This document shows positions 1-9,550 of a stretch of 64,000 nucleotides of DNA, piece after piece (the stretch's first letter is position 1; each line of letters begins with the position of its first letter). The notes under the pieces were generated by a model. The model did not search any database. It was not told where the DNA came from and saw only the letters and a list, made by a program, of their open reading frames with translations. Source of the stretch: CALCEB01 sp035531475 (GTDB taxonomy: Bacteria; Acidobacteriota; Terriglobia; UBA7540); NCBI GenBank assembly GCA_035531475.1, contig DATKST010000015.1:17447-81446 (forward strand). The letters run 5' to 3'. The position numbers were made by a program, and so were the translations under genes.

Positions 1-124
1 AGCACTGCTTCCCCGCGGTTCTCCCTCTCCCCGCTTGCGGGGAGAGGGCCGGGGTGAGGGGTCACGCGACGCCTCTGCCATCAAGATCATGAGGTTCACA
101 TTCACTGAACAGTATTGGGGTTAA
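1..124. repeat. Family A palindromic element, copy A1 (cut by window edge)
   Basis: It contains the hairpin CTCTCCCCGC-TT-GCGGGGAGAG (about 23-48), then an arm shared with A4 and A5 (GCGACGCCTCTGCCATCAAG at 66-85), and ends at 103-124 with TCACTGAACAGTATTGGGG followed by TTAA. That end matches the termini of the other family A copies. The final TTA, read on the minus strand, is the stop codon of the response regulator gene at 121-807. Confidence 0.8.
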
Positions 125-807
125 GCTCCGAACTTATATCCCAGCCCGGGCACGGTGAGGATGAATTTCGGCTCGCTCGGGTCCGGCTCCAGCTTCTGGC
201 GAAGCCATGCGACGTGTACGTCCACGGTGCGGGTTGCGGGCGTCGCAGTATAACCCCAGACCTCGCGCAACAATTCTTGGCGGGAAAGAGTCACGCCACG
301 GTGTTCGATGAAGTACCGTAAAAGTTGAAACTCGCGTGCCGATAAAGAAACGGCTTTGCCCGCGCGCCGCACTTCGGTGCCCTTCAGGTCTACCCGGACA
401 TTTCCAAAACTGAAGGCCGATGGCTCTTCCGGGTCTTTTTGCGGAGGCCGGCGCAGCAGCGCTTCCATGCGGGCCAGAAGCTCCATCATGTCGAAGGGCT
501 TCGAAAGATAATCGTCCGCTCCGATCTTGAGGCCCAACACCTTATCGATGGTTTTTCCACGCGCCGTCAGCATCAGAATGGGAGTGGTCAGGTTGTGCTG
601 GCGCAGATCGCGGCAAACGTCGATGCCGCTCTTGAGCGGCAGCATCACGTCCAGCAGGATCAGGTCAAAAAGTCCAGTGGATGCCCTCTCCAATCCTTGT
701 GCCCCGTCAGCCGCGGTCTCGACGGTATATCCCTCGCTCTCGAGCCGGTCCTTCAACACCCTCAACAGGCCGGGCTCATCGTCGACCAGCAGGATTTTGT
801 TGCGCAT
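121..807 (-). CDS. OmpR/PhoB-family response regulator
   Basis: This 228-residue two-component regulator has a receiver domain (about 1-120) with acidic residues D9 and D10, phosphoacceptor D53 in LLDVMLP, T81 and K103 in SKPF. A C-terminal winged-helix DNA-binding domain follows (about 130-228) and ends in the usual VPGLGYKF. It lies 57 bases downstream of the sensor kinase gene on the same strand and is the last gene of the tolC-pump-adaptor-kinase-regulator series, so I infer that it controls that efflux locus. Its TAA stop lies in the YTAR-like end of repeat A1, so the repeat may have entered at or near the original end of the gene. Family assignment is firm; the target is inferred. Confidence 0.95.
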   Translation of the reverse strand: MRNKILLVDDEPGLLRVLKDRLESEGYTVETAADGAQGLERASTGLFDLILLDVMLPLKSGIDVCRDLRQHNLTTPILMLTARGKTIDKVLGLKIGADDYLSKPFDMMELLARMEALLRRPPQKDPEEPSAFSFGNVRVDLKGTEVRRAGKAVSLSAREFQLLRYFIEHRGVTLSRQELLREVWGYTATPATRTVDVHVAWLRQKLEPDPSEPKFILTVPGLGYKFGA

Positions 808-864
808 AAGAGTCCGAAGACCTCATCGCCCGGGCCTGGGTTTTGCAAGGACACCCGGCTGTTG

Positions 865-2730
865 TCACGCGGGTTCAGCCAGTACCTGTTCACCCTTGTC
901 CATCGCCGGAAGGTGCAGAGTAAACGCGCAACCTTTGCCGGGCTCGCTCCGAACCGTCAAGCTTCCTCCCATCGCGGCGGCAATATCTTTGGCCAGACCC
1001 AGGCCGATGCCGGTTCCTCGCGCCTGGGTCGAGTAGGCCATCTGGCCACGATAAAAGGGCTCAAAAATGTGGGGCAGATCAGCCGCGGCAATGCCCGGTC
1101 CGCGATCTTCTACCGTCAATTGAATTTCCTCACCGTGGGCTGTCTTGCGGTCTTCGGCCCGCAGCCCCATCCAGCCACCAGCGGCTCCGTATTTTGCAGC
1201 ATTGCTGATCAAGTTCTGAACACACTGGGCAAGCGCCACTCGATCGGCCCGGACTAGGGGCAAGTCCGGAGGGATGTGCTTTTCCACGTGGAGTCCGGAG
1301 GACTCAAGCACGGCGCGTGAACCGTCAAGGACTTGTTCGATGAAACCCTCGATCTCGAGTGGCTGCAGGTCATAACGTACCCGTCCGCTCTCTTGCGCCA
1401 CAAACGCCAGAACCTGGTCTACCATGGAGGATAAGCGCGCGCCTTCATTGCGGATCAAAGCCCCATAGTCCTTTACCTGGGGTCCGGATGTGACCACGCC
1501 ATCCGCCAGATTATCCGCTGCGGAACAGATGATGGCGAGCGGCGTTCGCAAATCGTGTGAAACTCCGGCGGCAAAGTCCATCTGGAGCTGGGCCAGGAGG
1601 TGGGCGCGCCGCACCGCCACCAGAATCAGCGCCAGGCTCGCCGCCAGCAGCAACAGAACGCCGAATCCTACCGCCAAGTTCCGCCGCTGGAGTTCCTCCA
1701 CCGCCTTATCCAGCGAGCCGGACCTGTGCTTGACGGCCATGATCCATTCCTGGCTGGTGTTGACGGGGATAATGACCGGCTGCCATTCTGACGCAAAGAA
1801 CTCCGTATTCGAAGCGGATTCTTCATCCTCCGGGTTATGAATCACTCCGTCCGCATCGTCACCTTGCAACGTTCTGGCAGCGGTGGTTGGCGGATGAATG
1901 TCATGGAACAAAGTCATCACCGCATCGGGCGGGGCGAAGTCCGCGGCGGGCATATTCGACGGATTTTGATAAAGGACTTGTTGCGGTCCGGCACCCTGGC
2001 GAATCTCAATACGGTAGACCAAGCCTCCCGCCCCGCTAAAGTAACGCCGTACAAATTCCGGCAACATCACTTTGGCCAGGTAAGGATGGTTAAGTTCCAG
2101 GACCAGAAAGAGATTCCGTGCTTTGCTCTGCGAACCTTGGGCAGCCGCGGCAGGCACGGTCTCCAGGCGCCGAATGAACACCAGTCCTTTTTCGTCAAAC
2201 TCCCACAAAGAGCCTCCATTGCGGACAGTACTTAAGGCCAGAAATGCCGGATGGGATGCCAGGGGAGAAACGGCGAGGTTTTGCAATTGATTCGGCAGAG
2301 GCTCCTTTTCAAAGCGGCTTGTGGCGGGATTGAGGCGCTGGTATTCCGCGCGCTGGGCATCCCACACGCCGACGCTCTTCAATAAATCGGGGCGGCGGGA
2401 AATACGGCGCCAGTCGCCATAATGATCGACGATATCATCGAGCGCCAGTTTAGGTGATTTGGCGGCGGGAGTCTGGAAGGCGCGGCAAAGTGACGTCAGT
2501 TGGCTGGAAAGGTCGCGGTTGAACCGTTGGATGGATACGCGTAGACCGCCCCGCAGTCGCTGGCGCTCCGCATGGCTCACTTCCTGGCTCCAGTGAACCT
2601 GCAAAAACCCCAGCACAATTAGAATTGAAGCTACCACCGCGACCAATAGTCCCTGGAAATTGGGACGATTCGCCGTTCGCTTTAGCCAACTGAGGGGGAC
2701 GTAACCCTCGCGATCTTGTAATGCCGCCAT
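865..2730 (-). CDS. Membrane sensor histidine kinase
   Basis: At 621 residues this is a typical transmembrane kinase. TM1 is about 27-46, a large predicted periplasmic sensor covers about 47-350, and TM2 is about 352-373. The dimerisation/phosphoacceptor box FAAGVSHDLRTPL has H392. The ATPase domain shows the N box (NLISNAAKYG, 506-515), G1 (EDRGPGI, 541-547) and G2 (GTGIGLGLA, 572-580). No clear HAMP domain is visible between TM2 and the H box. The sensor domain matches nothing I can name. The gene precedes its probable partner regulator (121-807) and follows the efflux adaptor gene by 192 bases, a gap containing a decayed family B repeat. The ATG at 2730 has no strong Shine-Dalgarno sequence. 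Confidence 0.93.
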   Translation of the reverse strand: MAALQDREGYVPLSWLKRTANRPNFQGLLVAVVASILIVLGFLQVHWSQEVSHAERQRLRGGLRVSIQRFNRDLSSQLTSLCRAFQTPAAKSPKLALDDIVDHYGDWRRISRRPDLLKSVGVWDAQRAEYQRLNPATSRFEKEPLPNQLQNLAVSPLASHPAFLALSTVRNGGSLWEFDEKGLVFIRRLETVPAAAAQGSQSKARNLFLVLELNHPYLAKVMLPEFVRRYFSGAGGLVYRIEIRQGAGPQQVLYQNPSNMPAADFAPPDAVMTLFHDIHPPTTAARTLQGDDADGVIHNPEDEESASNTEFFASEWQPVIIPVNTSQEWIMAVKHRSGSLDKAVEELQRRNLAVGFGVLLLLAASLALILVAVRRAHLLAQLQMDFAAGVSHDLRTPLAIICSAADNLADGVVTSGPQVKDYGALIRNEGARLSSMVDQVLAFVAQESGRVRYDLQPLEIEGFIEQVLDGSRAVLESSGLHVEKHIPPDLPLVRADRVALAQCVQNLISNAAKYGAAGGWMGLRAEDRKTAHGEEIQLTVEDRGPGIAAADLPHIFEPFYRGQMAYSTQARGTGIGLGLAKDIAAAMGGSLTVRSEPGKGCAFTLHLPAMDKGEQVLAEPA

Positions 2731-2763
2731 GTTGGGAATACACTCTTCAGCAAGTTGCGTAAA

Positions 2764-2831
2764 CTAATCCGGCTTATTCACGAATCTTCCCCCGACGGTC
2801 CAGGCGTAATACTTCGAGGATAATCCGGCCA
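2764..2831. repeat. Degenerate family B element (B5)
   Basis: The left part ATCCGGCTTATTCACGAA and the right part CTTCGAGGATAATCCGG are imperfect inverted ends of the family B type. The inner hairpin is shortened. It sits between the adaptor and sensor kinase genes. Confidence 0.45.
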
Positions 2832-2922
2832 AACCATTAAGAATCCGGGCGCCGCGTTCGCTGAGGCACGGTGCTGTCCACTCGATTTCTGGAAGACACA
2901 CTGGCATCACGGTTGACCACCG

Positions 2923-4134
2923 CTACCTTGAGTCTACCAAATGCGGGCTCACGATTGTATCCGGGCGCAGCTCTTCGGAACCATGCAATGCCACTTCATC
3001 GCCCTCATGAAGGTCGCCGAAAACCTCTGTCAGGTTGCCGGAGTTGGCCCCTTGCTTAACGTTTACCCATTCGGTTTTCCCGCTACGCACCCGGACCACG
3101 AAATTTGCTTCCATGGTTCGGGCCACGGCGGATTGCTGAACAAACAGAGTGGCGTGCGGGCGGCGGACGGGCCAGGAGGCCTCTGGAAACATCCCCGCAT
3201 CGAGCGTCCCATCTGGATTCCACACATCCAGCTCCACCGGCATGGTGCGGGTCTTCTGATCCAATGAGTCTGCAATGCGCGCCACGGTTCCTGTGAAGGT
3301 CCGGCCGGGAAACGCCGGGACCGTGAAATTGACTTGGGTTCCTTGCTTGACTCCCGCCACATAAAGCTCCGGAACGGCTACGACCAGACGCAGACGGGAC
3401 ACTTGTTCAACGGAAAGCATGGGCATTTGGGCGCCCGGCCCTCCGGAAGGTCCTACCAGGGCGCCCGGGTGGACATACCGCTTTGTAACGATGCCGTCGA
3501 ACGGCGCGGTGACTCGCAAATAGCCTTCAATCTCCTCGACAGAGTGCAAGGTGGCCTGTGCCGCCTCGGCGTTATCGTGCAGAGCCTTGACCCTGGCCCG
3601 GTCGGCGTCTGCTATTTTTTCGGCAACTTCCAGTTCTTCTTCTGAAATCACCCCCGGCGTGGCGGCGGCCACCTTCAGCCGGTCATAGGTGCCTTCGTCC
3701 GAAGCCAGTTTTGCCTCGGACGCAATGCGGCTGCTCACGGCGCTCTGCAATCTCGCTTGTGCCTCTGCTTTCTGAGCAACGATTTCGGGAGCCACCAAGC
3801 GCGCCAGAAGTTGTCCCTGCTTCACCCGCGACCCGCGGTCCACTCCCATCCACTGCACAAACCCGGTGACCTTGGGGTAAATGGCCACCTCTTCGTAGGG
3901 CTGCAGTTCGCCGGGCAGTGAAACCGTCATGTTCAGTTCTTGCGAAACCACACGAGTGGTATCAATTGTCGTGACGATGCTTGTGGCGGGATTCGTCGCC
4001 GCGGATACTCGACCGTTTCCCGAATTGCAACCAGCGGCCACAAAGACGAAGGCAAGGATGGCGGCTCCAGCAAAAGTGGCCAGAACTGAGGTGCAAATCT
4101 GTCCTTGATGCGGGATAACATGACAGTGTTTCAT
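2923..4134 (-). CDS. RND efflux periplasmic adaptor, lipoprotein (HlyD/AcrA family)
   Basis: This membrane fusion protein (403 residues from this start) should link the inner-membrane pump encoded next to it to the outer-membrane channel. I chose the ATG at 4134 because AGAGGAGAAAAAACT directly precedes it; a longer open frame to 4209 has no such site. The N-terminus is a lipoprotein signal with lipobox VAAGC (Cys36), so the adaptor is probably anchored to the inner membrane. The body shows the family order: a lipoyl half-motif around VTGFVQWMGVDRGSRVKQGQ, an alpha-helical hairpin rich in Ala/Glu/Arg, the second lipoyl half (VTAPFDGIVTKRYV), then beta-barrel and membrane-proximal domains. It is separated from the pump gene by repeats A2 and C7. 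Confidence 0.94.
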   Translation of the reverse strand: MKHCHVIPHQGQICTSVLATFAGAAILAFVFVAAGCNSGNGRVSAATNPATSIVTTIDTTRVVSQELNMTVSLPGELQPYEEVAIYPKVTGFVQWMGVDRGSRVKQGQLLARLVAPEIVAQKAEAQARLQSAVSSRIASEAKLASDEGTYDRLKVAAATPGVISEEELEVAEKIADADRARVKALHDNAEAAQATLHSVEEIEGYLRVTAPFDGIVTKRYVHPGALVGPSGGPGAQMPMLSVEQVSRLRLVVAVPELYVAGVKQGTQVNFTVPAFPGRTFTGTVARIADSLDQKTRTMPVELDVWNPDGTLDAGMFPEASWPVRRPHATLFVQQSAVARTMEANFVVRVRSGKTEWVNVKQGANSGNLTEVFGDLHEGDEVALHGSEELRPDTIVSPHLVDSR

Positions 4135-4189
4135 AGTTTTTTCTCCTCTGGAAGAACCCCCATGCTCCAACGTGCGCCAACATTTGTTA

Positions 4190-4346
4190 CTAGCCCCAAT
4201 ACTGTTCACTTAGGGCCCGTTCAGAAATAACTGTTCCATCTTCCAACCGGCACCCCTCACCCGCCGCTTCGCGTCACCCTCTCCCCGCTTGCGGGGAGAG
4301 GGCGAGGGGTGAGGGGATGTATTGGGTCCGAAATGGAACAGTTACT
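4190..4346. repeat. Family A element, copy A2, inside the efflux operon
   Basis: The left flank is CTAG (4190-4193), followed by terminal sequence CCCCAATACTGTTCACTTAG (4194-4213). An inner inverted pair AACTGTTCCAT (4229-4239) and ATGGAACAGTT (4333-4343) encloses the hairpin CCCTCTCCCCGC-TT-GCGGGGAGAGGG (4277-4302). The outer right end seen in A1 and A5 is missing. The element lies in the 347-base gap between the pump stop and the adaptor start. Confidence 0.8.
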
Positions 4347-4395
4347 ATCTGGCAGATCCTTAGCCAACTATTCCATTGGAGCCTGATTCTCACGC

Positions 4396-4450
4396 GCTGT
4401 AGCAGCGGGCGTTGTGCCCGCCCGTGGGCGAGCACGAGGGTCGCCCCTAC
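4396..4450. repeat. Family C hairpin (C7)
   Basis: CTGTAGCAGCGGGCGTTGTGCC is followed by GGGCGAGCACGAGGGTCGCCCCTAC. Its core is the same as C5 and C6 read on the other strand. It lies just beyond the 3' end of the RND pump gene. Confidence 0.6.
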
Positions 4451-4481
4451 GAGATATCCCCTTATCTGAGCAGCATTGCTA

Positions 4482-7400
4482 CTAACTCGCCGCTGAATAC
4501 CGGCTGTCAGGATCCGTGGGATCCAGCGACGCCGATTCCGCAGTCGCCCTTCCTTGCGCCAGCGAAAATACAGCAGGCAAAATCAGAAGGGTGGCCACGG
4601 TGGAAGCCATCAATCCGCCAATCACCGCCCGTCCCAACGGCGCCGTCTGGTGGGAGCCTTCGCCCCAGGCCAGCGCCATTGGAATCATTCCAGCAATCAT
4701 CGCCAGACTGGTCATCAGAATTGCCCGCAGGCGGGTCTTACCGCCATAAACGGCTGCCTCCGCTGCGGAAGCCCCGGCCCGGCGATGCTCCTCCGCGAAC
4801 GTCACCAAAAGAATGGAATTCGCCACCGATACGCCCAGCGCCATGATTGCGCCCATAAAGGATTGCAGGTTCATGGTGGTCCCGGTTACAAGCAGTGCAA
4901 GGATGACGCCACAGACCACTGCGGGCGTGGTGGAGATTACAGCCAAGGCGAGCCGCATGGATTGGAAGTTTGCAGCGAGCAAAAGGAAGATGACCACAAT
5001 CGCAAAGCCTAACCCCAGGCCCAGGTTGCGCAATGTCTGGCGCATGGGCGCCACTTGGCCGCGCACGTGAAAGGCAACGCCCCGCGGCGGTGTCCCGGCT
5101 CGCTGGATGGCCGCGTCCACCTGGTCAGCCGCACGCCCCAGGTCTTCGCCCTCCACGTTGGCGGTCAAGGAAATCATCCGTTCCATGTCGTAGCGGTCAT
5201 ATTCGCCGGTCACCGTACCGTAGGAAAGATGCGCCACATCGCCTAGGTTGGGGTGATTCGCCGGGCCTCCCTGCATCAGCGGGATACTCGCAAGATCATC
5301 CAGAGATTTCATCTGTGACTGTGGAACCTCCACTTGTACCTGATAGCCGATTCCAGTTTCGGGGTCCTGCCAGAAATTCCGGGACACAAAGCGGCTGGAC
5401 CAGGTGGCCGTCTCCACCGATTGGGCAATCTGCTGAACCGTGACGCCGAGTTGCCCTGCCCGCACGCGGTCAATGTCCACATTCAGGCTGGGGTATTCCA
5501 GCGGCTGGCCATAATGCAGGTCGCGGAGGAATTTAATTTGGTTCATTGCAGCCCGCACCTTCTCCGCGTAGGCGTGGTTGGCGGTCATCTTGGGGCCGTG
5601 AATGGCAACTTCGATTGGCGTCGGTGAACCAAAGTCCATAATCTGGCTCACAATGTCGCCGGATTCGAAGGTAAACGAAGTGTCCGGGAAATCGCGGGCA
5701 AGAACCCCTCGCAGCTTTTCTTGTAATGGGGTGACGCGAATGTTTGCGCTCGCTTTCAGTTGGACTCGCAGGACGGCTTCCTGGGGACCGCTGGTCCAGA
5801 GGTAAATCAGATTAACGGGATAGCTCGGAGCGTAGGTGCCCACGTAGCCAATGCTGATTTCCACGTTTCCAGGTCCGGCCAGCTTTTTGATCTCATCCAA
5901 CGTCTTCAGGGCTATCGCCTCGGTTGCCTCAATGCGCGTTCCGGCGGGCGCACGCAGCCGGAGCTGGAACTGGTTTTCAGGAACGTGCGGGAAGATTTCA
6001 CGGCCCAGTTGCGGGGCCAGCAAGGCAATCATCAGAACCGCCACTAGCAGATACACTCCCACCAGGACGCCGCTGCGCCGCATCAGCTTCTGGATGAAGC
6101 CCGCATAGCGGTCACGAAAGTGATCGAATTTCGAGCGACCCTCGCGTTCTTCCGGGTTGGAATGAAGCCGCTTGTTGAGCCAGATATACAGCACCGGCAC
6201 CAGGGAGTTGGAGAGCAAGTAAGAGGCAACCACGCTGTACGCCACAGCCAGGGACAGCGGAACAAAGAGAGCGCGCGTGATGCCCACCATCAGGAAGGAC
6301 GGTACAAACACAGCCAGGATGGAAAGCATCGCCAGGAAGCGCGGCAGGAGGGTCTGCTGCGTCGCTGTAAGCGCCGCCACCGCCGGCGAATCCGTTTCCT
6401 CAAGGACGTGATGAATATTTTCGATTTCCACCGTCATCTCATCCACCAGGATGCCCACAGCGAGCGCCAGCCCTCCCAACGTCATGATGTTGATCGACTG
6501 GTTGGACAACCACAAGGCCACAACCGCCGTCAGCAAGCAGAAGGGAATGGTGGCGACTACAATCAATGAACTGCGTAGCTCGCGAAGGAAAAGATACACC
6601 ATCAAACCGGTGAGCAGTGCCCCCAGGATTCCTTCCCGGATCAGCGAAATCAGCGAATGCGTTACATAGGTGGATTGATCGAACTCAAAGGTCACATGGA
6701 TGCCGGCCGGAAGAACGTTTTCAAATTGGCTCATGTTCGATTTGACTTCGTTCACCACCGCCAGGGTGGAGGCGTCCGCGCGCTTGGTGACAGGAAGATA
6801 GACGGTCCTGTGGCCATTCACCAGGGCGTAACCCAGGGTAATGTCGCTGCCGTCCTCCACCCAACCGATGTCGTGCATGAAGACGGTTGGCCCGGCGCCG
6901 GTGCGAATCGGCAAGTCCTCCAAGCTGTGGAAGTCAGTGACGACGGCGTTCATGGGAGTAATGCGGTCCAAATCACCGGTGCGCATGTCACCCGCCGGAG
7001 CAATAATGTTTCCCGAGAGAAGCGCCTTCACCACTTCACCCGTGGACATGCGGTAGCTGTTCAGCTTGTCCCGGTCGGCGTGAATGACGATGGTTCGTGA
7101 GCTGCCTCCGAAGGTGGCGGGCGAAGAGACGCCGGGCAGGGTGGTGAAGAGCGGGCGAACGCGGTTCAGCGCCAGGTCCTGAAGCTCATCCACGCTGTGC
7201 GTTTTACTTGAAAAGACGAGATACCCCACGGGCACACTGCCGGCGTCGAATCGCAGCACGAAAGGAGGAACGGTCCCGGCGGGCATGTAGGCGTGCGCGC
7301 GCTCGATGTAGGCAATGGTCTGGGATAAAGATTGATTCATGTCGGTGCCCGGCAGAAACGAAAGCTTCAGCAGGGCAAAATTCTCGACGGATTTAGATTC

Positions 7401-7640
7401 CACACTTTGGAGACCCGCAATGTAGAGGAAGTTATATTCGTAATAGTACGTCAGATACCCTTCCATCTGGGCGGGGCTCATGCCGCCGTAAGGCTGGGCC
7501 ACGTAGATCACCGGCAAATTGAGATTCGGAAAGATATCAATGGGCATCCGCGTAATGGCCAGGATGGAGCACAGTGAAATGCCCAGGACTGCGACGATAA
7601 TGGTAATGGGCCGCCGGAAAGCGGCATGTACAAGCCACAT
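4482..7640 (-). CDS. RND efflux pump, inner-membrane transporter (AcrB/HAE1-like)
   Basis: The length of 1052 residues matches the family. The layout is the duplicated RND one: TM1 at about 11-29, a large periplasmic loop, TM2-6 from about 338, a second loop, and TM8-12 near the C-terminus. In TM4 the usual Asp-Asp proton-relay pair appears as D400-E401 in GILVDEMTVEIENIHH, a variant common in RND pumps outside the AcrB group. The gene starts 3 bases after the tolC-like stop, so the two are very probably cotranscribed, with the adaptor downstream. Substrate cannot be read from the sequence; multidrug or organic compounds are more likely than metals, because the CusA-type methionine cluster is not evident. 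Confidence 0.94.
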   Translation of the reverse strand: MWLVHAAFRRPITIIVAVLGISLCSILAITRMPIDIFPNLNLPVIYVAQPYGGMSPAQMEGYLTYYYEYNFLYIAGLQSVESKSVENFALLKLSFLPGTDMNQSLSQTIAYIERAHAYMPAGTVPPFVLRFDAGSVPVGYLVFSSKTHSVDELQDLALNRVRPLFTTLPGVSSPATFGGSSRTIVIHADRDKLNSYRMSTGEVVKALLSGNIIAPAGDMRTGDLDRITPMNAVVTDFHSLEDLPIRTGAGPTVFMHDIGWVEDGSDITLGYALVNGHRTVYLPVTKRADASTLAVVNEVKSNMSQFENVLPAGIHVTFEFDQSTYVTHSLISLIREGILGALLTGLMVYLFLRELRSSLIVVATIPFCLLTAVVALWLSNQSINIMTLGGLALAVGILVDEMTVEIENIHHVLEETDSPAVAALTATQQTLLPRFLAMLSILAVFVPSFLMVGITRALFVPLSLAVAYSVVASYLLSNSLVPVLYIWLNKRLHSNPEEREGRSKFDHFRDRYAGFIQKLMRRSGVLVGVYLLVAVLMIALLAPQLGREIFPHVPENQFQLRLRAPAGTRIEATEAIALKTLDEIKKLAGPGNVEISIGYVGTYAPSYPVNLIYLWTSGPQEAVLRVQLKASANIRVTPLQEKLRGVLARDFPDTSFTFESGDIVSQIMDFGSPTPIEVAIHGPKMTANHAYAEKVRAAMNQIKFLRDLHYGQPLEYPSLNVDIDRVRAGQLGVTVQQIAQSVETATWSSRFVSRNFWQDPETGIGYQVQVEVPQSQMKSLDDLASIPLMQGGPANHPNLGDVAHLSYGTVTGEYDRYDMERMISLTANVEGEDLGRAADQVDAAIQRAGTPPRGVAFHVRGQVAPMRQTLRNLGLGLGFAIVVIFLLLAANFQSMRLALAVISTTPAVVCGVILALLVTGTTMNLQSFMGAIMALGVSVANSILLVTFAEEHRRAGASAAEAAVYGGKTRLRAILMTSLAMIAGMIPMALAWGEGSHQTAPLGRAVIGGLMASTVATLLILPAVFSLAQGRATAESASLDPTDPDSRYSAAS

Positions 7641-7643
7641 AAT

Positions 7644-9149
7644 TTAGGGTGCTCCCGTTGGAATGCTGGCGGCGAGATTGAGGAAGGGATGTACGTCTCC
7701 CTTTGCCGCAGCCAGGTCCGCCAAGGCCCGCCAGATACTCAGCCGGGCGAGCGAGTCGTCAATTTCCGCCTGCACCAGCAGACGTTGTGCTTCTGCCACG
7801 TCAACAATGGTCCCAACGCCTGCCCGGAAGCGGGCGCGGGCCTGCGCCTCGCTATCCTGCGAGGCTTTGAGTTCGATCGGCGTGTTTTCCGCCGCGCGCC
7901 GGGCGCCGTCCAGAATGGCGCGCTCCCTCTCCAGTTGGCCGGTAACATATTGGACGGTCTGGTCGTAAAGAGCTTTTTCGCGGCGGCGATTGGCAATTTC
8001 AATTTTCTTGCGTTCGCGAATGGACCAATAATCAAACAGAGGAAGCGATACGGTAAGGCCGGCCTCCCAATTGTGAGCTTCATCAGCGCCAAGCCCGTTG
8101 AACCCGGACGCCGCCGTGCCGTTTGAGTTCGCACCGCTGCCCCGGGCTGAACTCAGTCCTTCCAAAGTGAAGTGAGGGTAATACGAGTGGTTCAGCACGC
8201 TGATTCTGGATTGGACCTCTTGAATTCTCTTTTGCTCCACGGCCACAGCCGGATGATTGGCAACGGGCATCTCAGTCCAAGTCTGTTCCGGAGGAATCTG
8301 CAAGAACGGGCCGGGTTTAATGTCCACCGGCGTCCCTGCGATCCCCAGTATTTCCGCAAGCGCCGCGCGGGCGACCGCGTGCGTCTCCTGGGCCTGAATC
8401 AACTGGGTTCGGGCCGCGGCCAGCTCCGCATCAGCGCGGGAGGCATCGGCGCCCGGCCGGATGTGCGCGTCCACCAGCGCGTGGACCGATCTGGCAAACA
8501 CCGTTCTTCGATCCACGTCGGCCTGCGATGCCTTCACCCGCTGCGCATCGGCCAGGACCGCCAATGATGCGTCCGCCACCGCGGATGCCACCCCCAACTG
8601 TGTCAAGGTGATCTGTGCCACGGTCCGGCTTTCCGTCGCTTCCGAGGACTTGACCTTGGACTGCCGGTATCCAAAATCGAACGGTTCCCAGGTGAAGAGC
8701 ACACCCATCCCACTCACCCAGAAAGCGCGATCTGATGGCTTTAGGATTGTTCCCTGCGTGCTGGACATGACGGTTGGGAATTGCGGCAGCAGCACACCCA
8801 GAACGCTATTGCGGGTTCCCCGGTCGCCTTGCCACAAGGCGTCCAGGCGAGGTAAATAATCGGTCCTGGCCAGACCGACGCCGGCCTTCGCCGCGTTATA
8901 GGTTTCAAGAGAGGCCCGGACGGCTGGGTAGTTGGCCAAGGCAAAATCCACCGCTTCTTGAACGGTGAAGACTCGGCCGTGAGCTGGAGCTGATTGCATG
9001 GCGCCCGGTTGTTGCGTGGGAGGATACGGCTGTTGAGACGGCTGCGAAGTGGTCCTCGGCATCTGCGCCGCAGTGCATGGGAGACAAAGCAATAGCAGGT
9101 TGGGCAGAACCAGTAGACCGCTGCGGAAAGATCTGCGTCTCAACATCAT
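7644..9149 (-). CDS. TolC-family outer membrane efflux protein
   Basis: This is 501 residues from the ATG at 9149, chosen because GGAGAAACAG sits immediately upstream. The open frame runs on to 9395, but only through repeat A3. A signal peptide (LLVLPNLLLLCLPCTAAQ) and a Pro/Gln-rich linker come first. Two OEP repeats follow, each with the family pattern of long alternating amphipathic helices (for example FTVQEAVDFALANYPAVRASLETYNAAK split over the first helix, and ARARFRAGVGTIVDVAEAQR in the second). It is the first gene of the minus-strand efflux locus, and its stop lies 3 bases before the pump start. Confidence 0.94.
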   Translation of the reverse strand: MMLRRRSFRSGLLVLPNLLLLCLPCTAAQMPRTTSQPSQQPYPPTQQPGAMQSAPAHGRVFTVQEAVDFALANYPAVRASLETYNAAKAGVGLARTDYLPRLDALWQGDRGTRNSVLGVLLPQFPTVMSSTQGTILKPSDRAFWVSGMGVLFTWEPFDFGYRQSKVKSSEATESRTVAQITLTQLGVASAVADASLAVLADAQRVKASQADVDRRTVFARSVHALVDAHIRPGADASRADAELAAARTQLIQAQETHAVARAALAEILGIAGTPVDIKPGPFLQIPPEQTWTEMPVANHPAVAVEQKRIQEVQSRISVLNHSYYPHFTLEGLSSARGSGANSNGTAASGFNGLGADEAHNWEAGLTVSLPLFDYWSIRERKKIEIANRRREKALYDQTVQYVTGQLERERAILDGARRAAENTPIELKASQDSEAQARARFRAGVGTIVDVAEAQRLLVQAEIDDSLARLSIWRALADLAAAKGDVHPFLNLAASIPTGAP

Positions 9150-9231
9150 CTGTTTCTCCAGGTATTGGGTCCGTCCATGTCTTCGCAGAGTCACAGCCAG
9201 ACATTTGCGGTTCAGGATCAAGCGTTCAGAG

Positions 9232-9366
9232 GAGACCCAATACATCCCCTCACCCCTACCCTCTCCCCGCAAGCGGGGAGAGGGTGACGCGAAGCGGCGG
9301 GTGAGGGGTGCCAGTTGGAAGTCGGTGACTGCCCGCGTTGTTTTCACGTTAAGTGAACAGTATTCA
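9232..9366. repeat. Family A element, copy A3
   Basis: GACCCAATACATCCCCTCAC and the CTCTCCCCGC-AA-GCGGGGAGAG hairpin are followed by GTGACGCGAAGCGGCGGGTG and end with TTAAGTGAACAGTATTCAG (9349-9366). It is A2 in the opposite orientation. It occupies the upstream region of the tolC-like gene. Nothing else was recognised in 9150-9550. Confidence 0.75.
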
Positions 9367-9550
9367 GAGGAGGCCAGGTTCCGCGGCCATTGCAAAATGC
9401 CGTTTGATCAACGCCTCCTACGGATAGGATTATCGGTGGAAACTCGTTCCCAGTGCTGTTAAATGGCCGTAAAAAGGCCCTTAACACTTGCTTAACATGC
9501 AATCCACCCGGGGCGGGCGGGAAGTGGGAAGGAAGAAGAGCGGAGAAATC

